Of a stretch of DNA of 6,514 nt, positions 1 through 5,008 are shown piece after piece. A program made the position numbers and the translations under genes. The notes under the pieces are model-generated. The model did not search any database. It had not been told where the DNA came from and worked only from the letters and a program-made list of their open reading frames with translations. Source of the stretch: Candidatus Staskawiczbacteria bacterium RIFCSPHIGHO2_02_FULL_34_10 (lineage in GTDB: Bacteria > Patescibacteriota > Minisyncoccia > Minisyncoccales > Staskawiczbacteraceae); contig MHOR01000021.1 in the NCBI GenBank assembly GCA_001821915.1, positions 1-6,514 of the forward strand, read 5' to 3'. Position 1 is the stretch's first letter; every line of letters starts with the position of its first letter.

Positions 1-41
1 TGACCCCTTTACCCCCTTGACCCCTTTACCCCCTTTACCCC
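1..41. repeat. C-rich/G-rich tandem repeat, G-quadruplex motif on minus strand
   Basis: Two perfect 17-base copies (1-17 and 18-34) are followed by a partial unit (35-41). Each copy consists of runs of four or five C separated by TTTA or TTGA. Read on the minus strand this gives five G-runs of 4-5 bases with 4-base spacers, which fits the canonical intramolecular G-quadruplex pattern. The array continues to the window edge, so its full length is unknown. It sits at the end of the cupin-like gene, whose restored stop codon lies inside it at 35-37. Confidence 0.85.
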
Positions 42-390
42 ACAATTATTACTTGTTGTAAATTTACTATTTCCCCTGGTCGAATAACAATATAATCCCC
101 CCTTTCAAGTACAATTCCTTTTTTATCACCAACTTTACCCATGATTTTTCCTTCAATAATAAAATTATACTCCGTGCATAAAACTTGAAATTTCGGCTTA
201 TGCTTATACTCTTCTCTTTTTTAAACTCCCAATACTTTACCTCAAAGTCATCCCTTTTCGTTAGACTTGGAGAATCAATAAAAGAACCAATAAACCAAAA
301 AAAGTTTTTGGGACCCTTTATTTTTCCGATTTCTCCCCAAGTATTTTGGGTGATTTTATAATTTTCAGTATCAAAACTATTTTCTGTCAT
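35..390 (-). pseudogene. cupin-like small protein, frameshifted
   Basis: The N-terminal part (start ATG at 388-390, MTENSFDTENYK) reads through WGEIGKIKGPKNFFWFIGSF and DDFEVKYWEFKKE. Just after the A6 run at 217-222 the meaningful frame changes by one base. The original frame continues to a TAG at 67-69 as low-complexity residues. The other frame gives a coherent tail, EYKHKPKFQVLCTEYNF, then EGKIMGKVGD and ERGDYIVIRPGEIVN, ending at TAA 35-37. The tail has the beta-strand and Gly pattern of a cupin (EG-x-G followed by GDY-x-x-I-x-PGE). The restored length is about 118 residues, a usual size for a single-domain cupin. A longer start at 430-432 would overlap the upstream fragment and adds an unconvincing leader, so I prefer 390. 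No metal or ligand can be assigned. The break could be decay, a read error, or slippage on the A-run. Confidence 0.6.
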
Positions 391-415
391 ATTTATTTCT
401 AAATTAATTTTTATT

Positions 416-756
416 CTATGATGCAATTTCAAAAATTCTTTTTACTAAACTTGTTCTCGCGTAAAAAGCGCGACTTGTTGATCCGTGTCCCGCCCCTTTT
501 GTTCTGGCCTGTATCCATTTTCCGTCCGTGCCAGTCAAGGCACTAAAACCCTCTGCGATAAGTTTATTGCGAATGAAGTCATAATCAGCTTTGATTTCTT
601 TTATCAATTCATCATCCTCGGCAAAATCTAAGCTCGCTACTTTTAGCAAAGTTGCCCCTCGGAATTTGTGCCGTTCCACCGCACTGCACAAAAAACAATG
701 GTTTTTAGCTTTGCCCAACAATGACTTTCAAAAAATGTTTTGGTTAGTGTAGCCAT
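416..756 (-). pseudogene. C-terminal half of a MutH/Sau3AI-type GATC endonuclease, frameshifted
   Basis: From ATG 754-756 one frame reads MATLTKTFFESHCWAKLKTI then VFCAVRWNGTN and soon hits TAA. From about 660-668 onward the next frame reads RGATLLKVASLDFAEDDELI, then ADYDFI, DGKWIQARTKGAGHG and STSRAFYARTSLVKRIF, stopping at TAG 416-418. One missing T in the AAATTCC stretch would join them into about 113 residues. This matches, in order, the C-terminal half of MutH and Sau3AI: the TSHxxHK-like helix, the acidic DDEL...DYDFI helix, the GKxIQxRxKxA strand and the RAFYxRxxx end. The catalytic D...ExK part of the family, expected N-terminal to this, is absent from the DNA upstream, so the fragment should be inactive even with the frame repaired. 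Family members cut or nick at GATC; that this one did is inferred. Its ATG overlaps the end of the 63-residue ORF. Confidence 0.7.
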
Positions 757-935
757 AGTTGAAATTCGGGATAAGTTTCTTTGTCATAAAATTGTAGATA
801 CTTGTCGTCTTTCCAAACAAGCTCGGTCAAATTTTCGTAATCATCACTATATCCTCGGCAGACAACCAAAAGACGGCTGAAAGGATTCAACCGCAGAACG
901 AGTTTTGCAAAAAATGGCGAAAGTTGTATTTCCAT
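744..935 (-). CDS. hypothetical 63-residue protein downstream of dpnI homologue
   Basis: ATG at 933-935 lies two bases after the TAA of the DpnI homologue, a spacing that favours translational coupling. The product starts MEIQLSPFFAKLVLRLNPFS, continues through a Tyr/Asp-rich stretch (RGYSDDYENLTELVWKDDKY) and ends in QLWLH. I do not recognise a family, see no membrane segment and no catalytic motif. It ends 10 bases inside the MutH-like fragment. It could be a small partner of the DpnI homologue, a remnant of the missing upstream part of the Sau3AI-like gene in a drifted frame, or a chance open frame. It does not resemble what I remember of DpnD, the second product of the pneumococcal DpnI cassette. 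Confidence 0.4.
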   Translation of the reverse strand: MEIQLSPFFAKLVLRLNPFSRLLVVCRGYSDDYENLTELVWKDDKYLQFYDKETYPEFQLWLH

Positions 936-937
936 AA

Positions 938-1703
938 TTATTTGAGCCGATAATTTCCTCGGCTGGTAAATTCGAGATAGTCCTTGTCTCGCAATACTTG
1001 GAGTTGCTGCCGAATTTTATCTTTGATGTGGCGGTTATCGGGGTGTTTTTTGCTCAATTCATTTTCAAACGCATACATGTCGTCAAGTGAAAATTCTTTG
1101 CGACCTATTTTTTCAACGCATAGCATCGTGTCCAATAACCAACCTTTTGCACTGATTTCTTTTTCATCACGCAAGAAAAGTGTTTTCTTCCAATCCGACA
1201 AAACTTTTTCCTTTGCTTCAATCTGTCCATCTCGAACAAAAAATATCTTTCCTGTTTGTGGGATGTGATTGAGTAATATGTTGCAACCAACCCAACCAGC
1301 ACGGCGAGCGGTCGGCGAGAGCGGTTTTCGTTTTTCAATTATTTCTGGAACGAAAAAATGTTTCGGAATGACAAGAAAATTCAGGACTTTAAAACTTTCC
1401 AAGTCATAATTCAGCAAGAAGAAATTTGGGTTATTGCTACTTTGCAATCGTTCAATCATTGTGTGATATGCACCGTCCACGATTTTTACGCCAACGCTAT
1501 CCTGCTTACTTTTTAATTCGTAATCTTCTTTGCAATTTGAGCAATAGAAATCTGCGACTGGTTGATTGTTCGGATACTTTATTCAAGTGTCCGCAGTTCG
1601 GACAAAAAATTGCACTATCAACCCATGCCTCACTTAAAACACGAACCTTCTGCGATTGGCTTGTGTAATTATCCGCAAGTTGTGTATCAAATGATAATTT
1701 CAT
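938..1703 (-). pseudogene. dpnC: DpnI-type methyl-directed restriction endonuclease, one-base frameshift
   Basis: DpnI cuts GATC only when the adenine is methylated. The first frame (ATG 1701-1703) reads MKLSFDTQLADNYTSQSQKV through EAWVDSAIFCPNCGHLNK. From about 1577 the next frame continues YPNNQPVADFYCSNC, EDYELKSK and so on to TAA 938-940. Removing one base near 1577 gives a 254-residue protein, the length I recall for pneumococcal DpnI, colinear from end to end. In restored numbering the four zinc-binding cysteines are C34, C37, C54 and C57, and the PD-(D/E)XK triad is D51, E62 and K64. NNPNFFLLNY, PLSPTARRAGW and RQQLQVLRDK mark the nuclease core and the C-terminal winged helix that reads methylated DNA. 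All key residues survive, so a single repair would restore a plausible enzyme. As read, translation stops after 65 residues, before the catalytic E and K are encoded. The start overlaps the methyltransferase stub. Confidence 0.92.
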
Positions 1704-1959
1704 AATTTAATCCGTTACTTTTGTCCCATGCTCCTTTATTCACGCTCACTTGTCGTCCAGCGTGAACAGTAAAGCCACCATTTGATAGAAAGTAAGGGGG
1801 ATCGGCAAAGATCATATCAATAGAATTTTCGGGGAGTTGTGCCAAAATATCCAAACAATTTGCATTGTATAATTTAAATCCCGGCCTACCATAATACAAC
1901 TCCCGAGATACGGCATCATCAACTTTTTTATTTTGTTTTATTATTGTTGCGTCTAGCAT
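1687..1959 (-). pseudogene. N-terminal stub of a DpnA-like beta-class adenine DNA methyltransferase
   Basis: The 90-residue product carries the catalytic motif DPPY at residues 53-56 in the context DMIFADPPYFLSNGG, followed by GRQVSVNKGAWDKSNG. This closely resembles the same region of DpnA (M2.DpnII, GATC-specific) and related beta-class N6-adenine methyltransferases. These normally run to about 260-300 residues and place the target-recognition region and the SAM-binding FxGxG motif after DPPY. Both are missing here: after SNG the frame runs into the dpnI start (ATG 1701-1703) and stops at TGA 1687-1689. The protein should therefore not methylate DNA. The N-terminus looks complete (LYNANCLDILAQLPENSID is a normal lead-in). 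The abrupt end coinciding with another gene's start indicates a recombination or deletion joint near 1705-1715. GATC specificity is inferred from family resemblance. Confidence 0.85.
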
Positions 1960-1992
1960 AAAATATCGTGTGACATAGGTGTGTCTTTATCC

Positions 1993-2021
1993 ATTTTACA
2001 TCAATCTTTTGCAGAAAGCAA
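1993..2021 (-). promoter_or_regulatory. sigma70-type promoter candidate for the restriction cluster
   Basis: On the minus strand a -35-like TTGCTT (2016-2021) and a -10-like TAAAAT (1993-1998) are separated by exactly 17 bases. They lie about 35 bases upstream of the methyltransferase start at 1959. No Shine-Dalgarno sequence precedes that ATG. In the same leader a 13-codon frame (MDKDTPMSHDILC) ends by overlapping the ATG; I do not call it a gene. Confidence 0.4.
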
Positions 2022-2066
2022 AAACACGTATATACCAAAGTTTTTACTTTTCATAAAATTATTACT

Positions 2067-2087
2067 TTGAATTATTATGTAATTCAA
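2067..2087. repeat. short inverted repeat, shares arm with the hairpin at 4074-4120
   Basis: TTGAATTA (2067-2074) and TAATTCAA (2080-2087) are perfect 8-base complements around a 5-base loop. The 11-base string ACTTTGAATTA (2064-2074) recurs at 4076-4086 inside the long hairpin, and the flank after the right arm is also similar. This suggests a shortened or decayed copy of the same intergenic palindrome. It lies in the 252-base gap between the C39 peptidase terminator and the methyltransferase stub. I see no gene in that gap. Confidence 0.5.
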
Positions 2088-2176
2088 GTTAATTTACGTA
2101 TTTACCGCTAAAAGCTATCTTCCATTAGACGGCTTGAATCTACTTCTTTTTTGAATAAATTTTAACCCATAACCTA

Positions 2177-2212
2177 TAAATAAAAATCCACTGGTACAAG
2201 TCCGTGGATTTT
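2177..2212 (-). terminator. rho-independent terminator after the C39 peptidase gene
   Basis: On the minus strand AAAATCCAC (2204-2212) pairs perfectly with GTGGATTTT (2183-2191). An inner GG/CC pair closes the loop across one bulged base, and TTATTTATAGG follows the TTTTT that ends the stem. The stem's first base is the first-transcribed neighbour of the stop codon TGA 2212-2214, so stop and terminator overlap. It closes the peptidase operon before the restriction cluster. Confidence 0.75.
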
Positions 2213-2715
2213 CATTTATAAATTGCTATAATTTGCCTTATTACCAATTCATTTGGTTTTATATGCTTACCCTTAAAGTCAAACCAAACTACCATAAAAT
2301 CTTCCTTTTTTATTTTGCGGATTCTGCCTATTTCTGGATCTTGAAGATAAATAAATTTACTATCTAGCCCAACCAGAACTGAATAGTGTCCATCAGTAAT
2401 TTCTGAATCATTGTAATCAGAGCGACCACGAGTAAACCAATCAACAATTACCGGCACTCCCCGTTTCAACCATCTTTCTATATCTTTAAAATTGCTATTT
2501 ATTTTTATTTTTACTTTAAATCCTAATTTTTCAGCGGCTTCTTTAATACCCTTAGCAGTTGTACCTAAATTTTTATTAGTTTTACACAGTCTGCCAAGCT
2601 CCCTTTCTGTTTTATTAACCCCATAATAAGAAAGTAAAATTAAAAGTGAAGCCGGACCGCAATAACCGCTAAGGGTTTCTTGAAATGGCTTTACCCGTAA
2701 AAATATTTTTTTCAT
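2212..2715 (-). CDS. C39-family cysteine peptidase-like protein
   Basis: This 167-residue papain-fold protein has the complete C39 layout. The oxyanion Gln is Q12 in PFQETLSGYCGPAS, the nucleophile is C19, the catalytic His is H110 in TDGHYSVLVG, and the third residue is D126 in YLQDPEIG. C39 domains typically cleave leader peptides after a double glycine, usually as the N-terminal part of an ABC exporter. Here the domain stands alone, with no transmembrane segment, ABC domain or obvious signal peptide, so a cytosolic peptidase or a non-exporter role is as likely. The start ATG (2713-2715) lies two bases after the stop of the beta-flower-like gene, which suggests translational coupling. The preceding partner has a GG in its tail (SGGAALLLLVR), so it could be a substrate, but that is only inference. 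A terminator overlaps the stop codon. Confidence 0.85.
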   Translation of the reverse strand: MKKIFLRVKPFQETLSGYCGPASLLILLSYYGVNKTERELGRLCKTNKNLGTTAKGIKEAAEKLGFKVKIKINSNFKDIERWLKRGVPVIVDWFTRGRSDYNDSEITDGHYSVLVGLDSKFIYLQDPEIGRIRKIKKEDFMVVWFDFKGKHIKPNELVIRQIIAIYK

Positions 2716-2717
2716 AA

Positions 2718-3017
2718 TTATCTAACTAATAAAAGCAAAGCGGCTCCGCCAGATTCTATATGCCCTCCGGATATTTTCCCAACCCAATGGTTTTCATAGT
2801 CATACACTCTGCCATCACTATTAACTGTTCCAATATGATTCCCGGCTTCATAAACGTATCCCCTGCCGTCAACATGCCCTAATTTTTGACCCTTAATGTC
2901 AAAAACCTCCCCATTATTTAAAACAGACCCGATAATAACATTTTGCAGATCGCGAACCTTATTATCTTCTCCAATTGTTGCCATTTTATTGCCCGATACG
3001 TCTAAAATATCTCCCAT
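2718..3017 (-). CDS. small beta-repeat protein, beta-flower-like
   Basis: The 99-residue product is made of about five repeats of 16-20 residues with the pattern G-x-[IV]-x-D-x-x-G-x-x-[IL]-G-x-[IV]: GDILDVSGNKMATIG, then DNKVRDLQNVIIGSV, GEVFDIKGQKLGHV, GYVYEAGNHIGTV and GRVYDYENHWVGKI. Such short beta-hairpin repeats with an aromatic YD or FD in each unit resemble proteins annotated as 4- or 5-fold beta-flower, whose biochemical role I do not know. The C-terminus is a short hydrophobic tail (AALLLLVR), too short for a membrane span. I chose ATG 3015-3017 because the alternative TTG start at 3030-3032 lies inside the arm of an inverted repeat and neither has a Shine-Dalgarno sequence. The stop is two bases before the C39 peptidase start. 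Confidence 0.7.
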   Translation of the reverse strand: MGDILDVSGNKMATIGEDNKVRDLQNVIIGSVLNNGEVFDIKGQKLGHVDGRGYVYEAGNHIGTVNSDGRVYDYENHWVGKISGGHIESGGAALLLLVR

Positions 3018-3027
3018 AATTTTGTTT

Positions 3028-3055
3028 GCCAAATTTTTAAAAATAAAAATTTGGC
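3028..3055. repeat. 11-bp perfect inverted repeat between dsbB and the beta-flower-like gene
   Basis: GCCAAATTTTT (3028-3038) and AAAAATTTGGC (3045-3055) are perfect complements around a 6-base loop. Following the right arm on the plus strand is TTTTT, so it looks most like a terminator for plus-strand transcription, although no plus-strand gene is present. On the minus strand it lies three bases beyond the dsbB stop and could attenuate read-through into the downstream pair. Confidence 0.65.
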
Positions 3056-3058
3056 TTT

Positions 3059-3601
3059 TTAAATATTTTTATTATGCAAATTGTAAAAAAACAAAGAAAC
3101 AATTATTAATGTAAAAGCGGTAAAAGCCATCATCGGCATGGTTATATAACCAAATTGCAAAACAAATCTTTGGGTACAAGAGACAGAATATCCGACAGCC
3201 GAACATGGTAATGATGGGACAAGGCCTAATTGCATAACATAGTGGTAACCCGCAATAAGACCACCAATAATTGATAGTACTAAACCATATAGTCCTATAT
3301 TACGATCTTTTCGCCAAAGCGCAATGCCAAGTAATATGGTTTGCGGATACATGAATATGCGTTGAAGCCAACAGAGTTTGCATGGTTCATATCCTGCAAT
3401 TTCAGAGTAAAATAAACTGCCTAAAGTTGCCACTAAAGAAACGATAAAAGCAAAAAGCAATCCATTTTTTCCAATAAAATCAAATATAGAATTTAATTTT
3501 TTACGAAAAAATATAAAGCAAACAACCACAAAAATTAATAGTATGTTAGATAAAACAACTAATAAAGAAAGCGCCGAATTAATAAAAGATATTATTGTCA
3601 T
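3059..3601 (-). CDS. dsbB: disulfide bond formation protein DsbB/BdbC-like
   Basis: This membrane protein of 180 residues should reoxidise a periplasmic or extracytoplasmic thiol oxidase and pass electrons to quinone. Hydrophobic segments are at about 8-31, 46-66, 83-97, 102-122 and 150-173; the first is an extra N-terminal helix beyond the usual four. The first redox pair is C74-x-x-C77 in YEPCKLCWLQR, the family signature at the start of the second core helix. The second pair is C133 and C142 in the loop PCSAVGYSVSC. The C-terminal FGYITMPMMAFTAF matches the final core helix. The gene follows the thioredoxin-like gene at a distance of 72 bases in the same direction, and the two form a natural electron-transfer pair. 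There is no visible Shine-Dalgarno sequence before ATG 3599-3601. Confidence 0.93.
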   Translation of the reverse strand: MTIISFINSALSLLVVLSNILLIFVVVCFIFFRKKLNSIFDFIGKNGLLFAFIVSLVATLGSLFYSEIAGYEPCKLCWLQRIFMYPQTILLGIALWRKDRNIGLYGLVLSIIGGLIAGYHYVMQLGLVPSLPCSAVGYSVSCTQRFVLQFGYITMPMMAFTAFTLIIVSLFFYNLHNKNI

Positions 3602-3607
3602 CGTTGG

Positions 3608-3679
3608 TGTTTAATGTTGGATTTTAGGTGTTAAGCCGTCGTTTTTCGACGTCTAGTATCTAGCACCTAACATCTATTG
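3608..3679. repeat. palindromic array of 7-base repeats around a 5-bp hairpin
   Basis: Four degenerate heptamers of the TGTTAGG type (3608-3614, 3615-3621, 3622-3628, 3629-3635) face four of the complementary TCTAGCA/CCTAACA type (3652-3658, 3659-3665, 3666-3672, 3673-3679). Between them is a perfect hairpin, CGTCG (3637-3641), TTTTT loop, CGACG (3647-3651). The whole fills the gap between the thioredoxin-like gene and dsbB. The last right-hand heptamer supplies the thioredoxin stop codon (TAG, 3674-3676). Confidence 0.6.
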
Positions 3680-4054
3680 TAATGGACACCCTAGTTTATC
3701 TGATAACTCTTTTAAAGATATCTCTCCTTCTTGCCTTGAACCATCAGGGAATTCCCAAGTAGGATATCCTTGAATATTTGCTTGTTTGCAAACCTCAAGC
3801 TGTCCCCTGCTATCGGGTGTTGAGCATTCAATATATGGCAAATACTTTTCAGATTTTCCAAATAATGATTTTTGGTTTTGGCAGTGAGAGCACCAAAAAG
3901 CCCCATAAAATTTTGCTCCTTTATCTTTAATGCATTTAGCAAAGTCATCTAGTCTGCCAGGCTGGTTATTTTGCTTTATCAAAAAATAAACTCCCGCCCC
4001 AATTGCTAAAATAATAAAAATAACTATTATCCAAATTTTTAATTTGCTTGTCAT
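3674..4054 (-). CDS. membrane-anchored thioredoxin-like protein
   Basis: The 126-residue protein has one N-terminal membrane anchor (about 6-26, IWIIVIFIILAIGAGVYFLI) and then a compact thioredoxin fold outside the membrane. The redox motif is C55-S-H-C58 in YGAFWCSHCQNQK. The cis-proline loop is GYPTW with P98, and ECSTPDSRGQ and VCKQANIQGYPTW are typical of the thioredoxin partners found with VKOR or DsbB enzymes. Additional cysteines at 41, 77, 89 and 123 are unusual in number for such a small domain and may form structural disulfides. Gene order places it directly upstream of dsbB, so it is probably the thiol oxidase or isomerase recharged by DsbB. The start at 4052-4054 has no Shine-Dalgarno sequence and lies 20 bases downstream of the long hairpin. 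Confidence 0.9.
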   Translation of the reverse strand: MTSKLKIWIIVIFIILAIGAGVYFLIKQNNQPGRLDDFAKCIKDKGAKFYGAFWCSHCQNQKSLFGKSEKYLPYIECSTPDSRGQLEVCKQANIQGYPTWEFPDGSRQEGEISLKELSDKLGCPLQ

Positions 4055-4073
4055 ATTGTTTTTTAAATTAAAC

Positions 4074-4120
4074 TACTTTGAATTACGAAATACTTTCATG
4101 GTATTTCGTAATTCAAAGTA
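4074..4120. repeat. 20-bp perfect hairpin between nuclease and thioredoxin genes
   Basis: The arm at 4074-4093 is the exact reverse complement of 4101-4120, with a 7-base loop TTTCATG. The stem is AT-rich with the core TTTGAATTACGAAATAC. On the minus strand the arm begins inside the last codons and the TGA stop (4113-4115) of the nuclease gene, and no U-run follows. It is therefore not a standard terminator, though so long a stem could protect or process the transcript. A shorter relative is at 2064-2090. Confidence 0.9.
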
Positions 4121-4889
4121 AATTAGTTTGGGTTTTTAATACTTCATCATTTATGAGTTTTCTATAAGAACAGTGTTCGCATTTTTTTCCCGAATTTGGC
4201 GGCTCATCTGAATCTAAGCATTTTTTAATATCTAAAATAGTTTTTTGAACCCAAGAATCATCGGCAATGTAAGGAATTATTGTTGTTTTAAATTCCAACT
4301 TATTACTAAATATTTTACCGTGGTCTTTAATTCCATTTGCGTACACAAAATATCCAGTTTTTGAAACATTAAACCCCAGTTGCCTAAAAATCCACTGATA
4401 AATATCCATTTGCCTTTTATATCCATCTTTATACTCGCCATCAAGCGATACTTCACCATTAGTGCTAGTGGATTTATAGTCAACGATATGAAGTTCCTCT
4501 GTTTTTGTATTTTGCCATATATCATCAATAATTCCGCAAATATTTAAATTAGTGACTTTATTTAAAACAGAGGCTCCAATTTTCTGATTAACATCATCTC
4601 TCCAAATATGCAAGTTTGGATGCCAAAATGGTATAGCATCAATATTATATAATGTCATCAAGGTGTGGGGCTTGCGCTGATCTCTAAATCCGTCAAATTC
4701 ATTTTTAAAGAGCGCATCAACCGCGCTATTTAAAGACCATCCAGGCATTCCGGGCCTTGCTATTCCTAATCTCCTGTCTAAATAAAAACATTTAGGACAT
4801 TCCAAAAAAAAGTCAATTTTTGACCTGCTTAAGTTAAAAGGTACATCCGACTTAGCATCATAAAGATTCTTCCTTCTTTTTTGCATCAT
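4113..4889 (-). CDS. PD-(D/E)XK nuclease, Cas4/RecB-like, with two cysteine pairs
   Basis: The 258-residue protein has the PD-(D/E)XK nuclease core of the RecB/Cas4 superfamily: an acidic residue in CGIIDDIW (D122/D123), then IVDYKST with D137 and K139, and the helix motif QMDIYQW (Q160, Y164). A cysteine pair near the N-terminus (C31, C34 in FFLECPKCFYLDRR) and one near the C-terminus (C237, C240 in KKCEHCSYRK) probably bind one Fe-S cluster or zinc that staples the ends together. Cas4 and AddB usually show one plus three cysteines, so a two-plus-two arrangement is a variation. No helicase domain, cas gene or CRISPR array is in the window, so a stand-alone nuclease in DNA repair, or a diverged defence nuclease, are both open. 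ATG 4887-4889 is followed by a second ATG; neither has a Shine-Dalgarno sequence. The stop lies inside the 20-bp hairpin. Confidence 0.85.
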   Translation of the reverse strand: MMQKRRKNLYDAKSDVPFNLSRSKIDFFLECPKCFYLDRRLGIARPGMPGWSLNSAVDALFKNEFDGFRDQRKPHTLMTLYNIDAIPFWHPNLHIWRDDVNQKIGASVLNKVTNLNICGIIDDIWQNTKTEELHIVDYKSTSTNGEVSLDGEYKDGYKRQMDIYQWIFRQLGFNVSKTGYFVYANGIKDHGKIFSNKLEFKTTIIPYIADDSWVQKTILDIKKCLDSDEPPNSGKKCEHCSYRKLINDEVLKTQTNLL

Positions 4890-4904
4890 CTTTTATTATT
4901 ACTT

Positions 4905-4930
4905 ATTATAATTAGGATGTTCTAATTATA
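4905..4930 (-). promoter_or_regulatory. -10 box within a 9-bp palindrome upstream of the nuclease gene
   Basis: TATAATTAG (4907-4915) and CTAATTATA (4922-4930) are perfect complements around 6 bases. On the minus strand a consensus -10 TATAAT occupies 4905-4910, about 15 bases upstream of the start at 4889. The -35 position is weak. A palindrome over the -10 region could be an operator, but AT-rich composition makes chance symmetry likely. Confidence 0.35.
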
Positions 4931-4950
4931 CTTAATTTAATTCAAAAAAA

Positions 4951-4984
4951 CAAATAAAAAAGTCCCAACCTTGTGATTGAGACT
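4951..4984 (-). terminator. rho-independent terminator after the 77-residue gene
   Basis: On the minus strand AGTCTCAA (4977-4984) pairs with TTGGGACT (4961-4968), eight pairs with one G-U, around an 8-base loop, followed by TTTTTTATTTG. It lies 25 bases beyond the TAG at 5009-5011. Confidence 0.8.
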
Positions 4985-5008
4985 CAATGTTTTTGCTATT
5001 TTAAAGAA

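Noticed and set aside
1..41. CRISPR array or chromosome telomere
   Set aside because: There are no spacers between the repeat units, so it is not CRISPR. Telomere-like units alone do not show a linear end.
416..935. The 63-residue ORF and the MutH-like fragment as one intact endonuclease
   Set aside because: The two are in different frames, and the 63-residue product shows none of the catalytic D...ExK motif expected N-terminal to the fragment.
984..1268. Plus-strand open frame of 94 codons
   Set aside because: It lies antisense to the well-matched C-terminal part of the DpnI homologue and its product has no coherent domain pattern.
1105..1338. Second minus-strand open frame inside the DpnI homologue
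   Set aside because: It is an alternative frame of DNA whose other frame matches DpnI continuously.
1960..1996. Thirteen-codon leader frame MDKDTPMSHDILC ahead of the methyltransferase stub
   Set aside because: The overlap with the ATG is suggestive, but there is no ribosome binding site and no composition signal, and such frames arise often by chance.
4113..4889. A CRISPR-Cas locus anchored by cas4
   Set aside because: No cas1, cas2, other cas gene or repeat-spacer array lies in the window.
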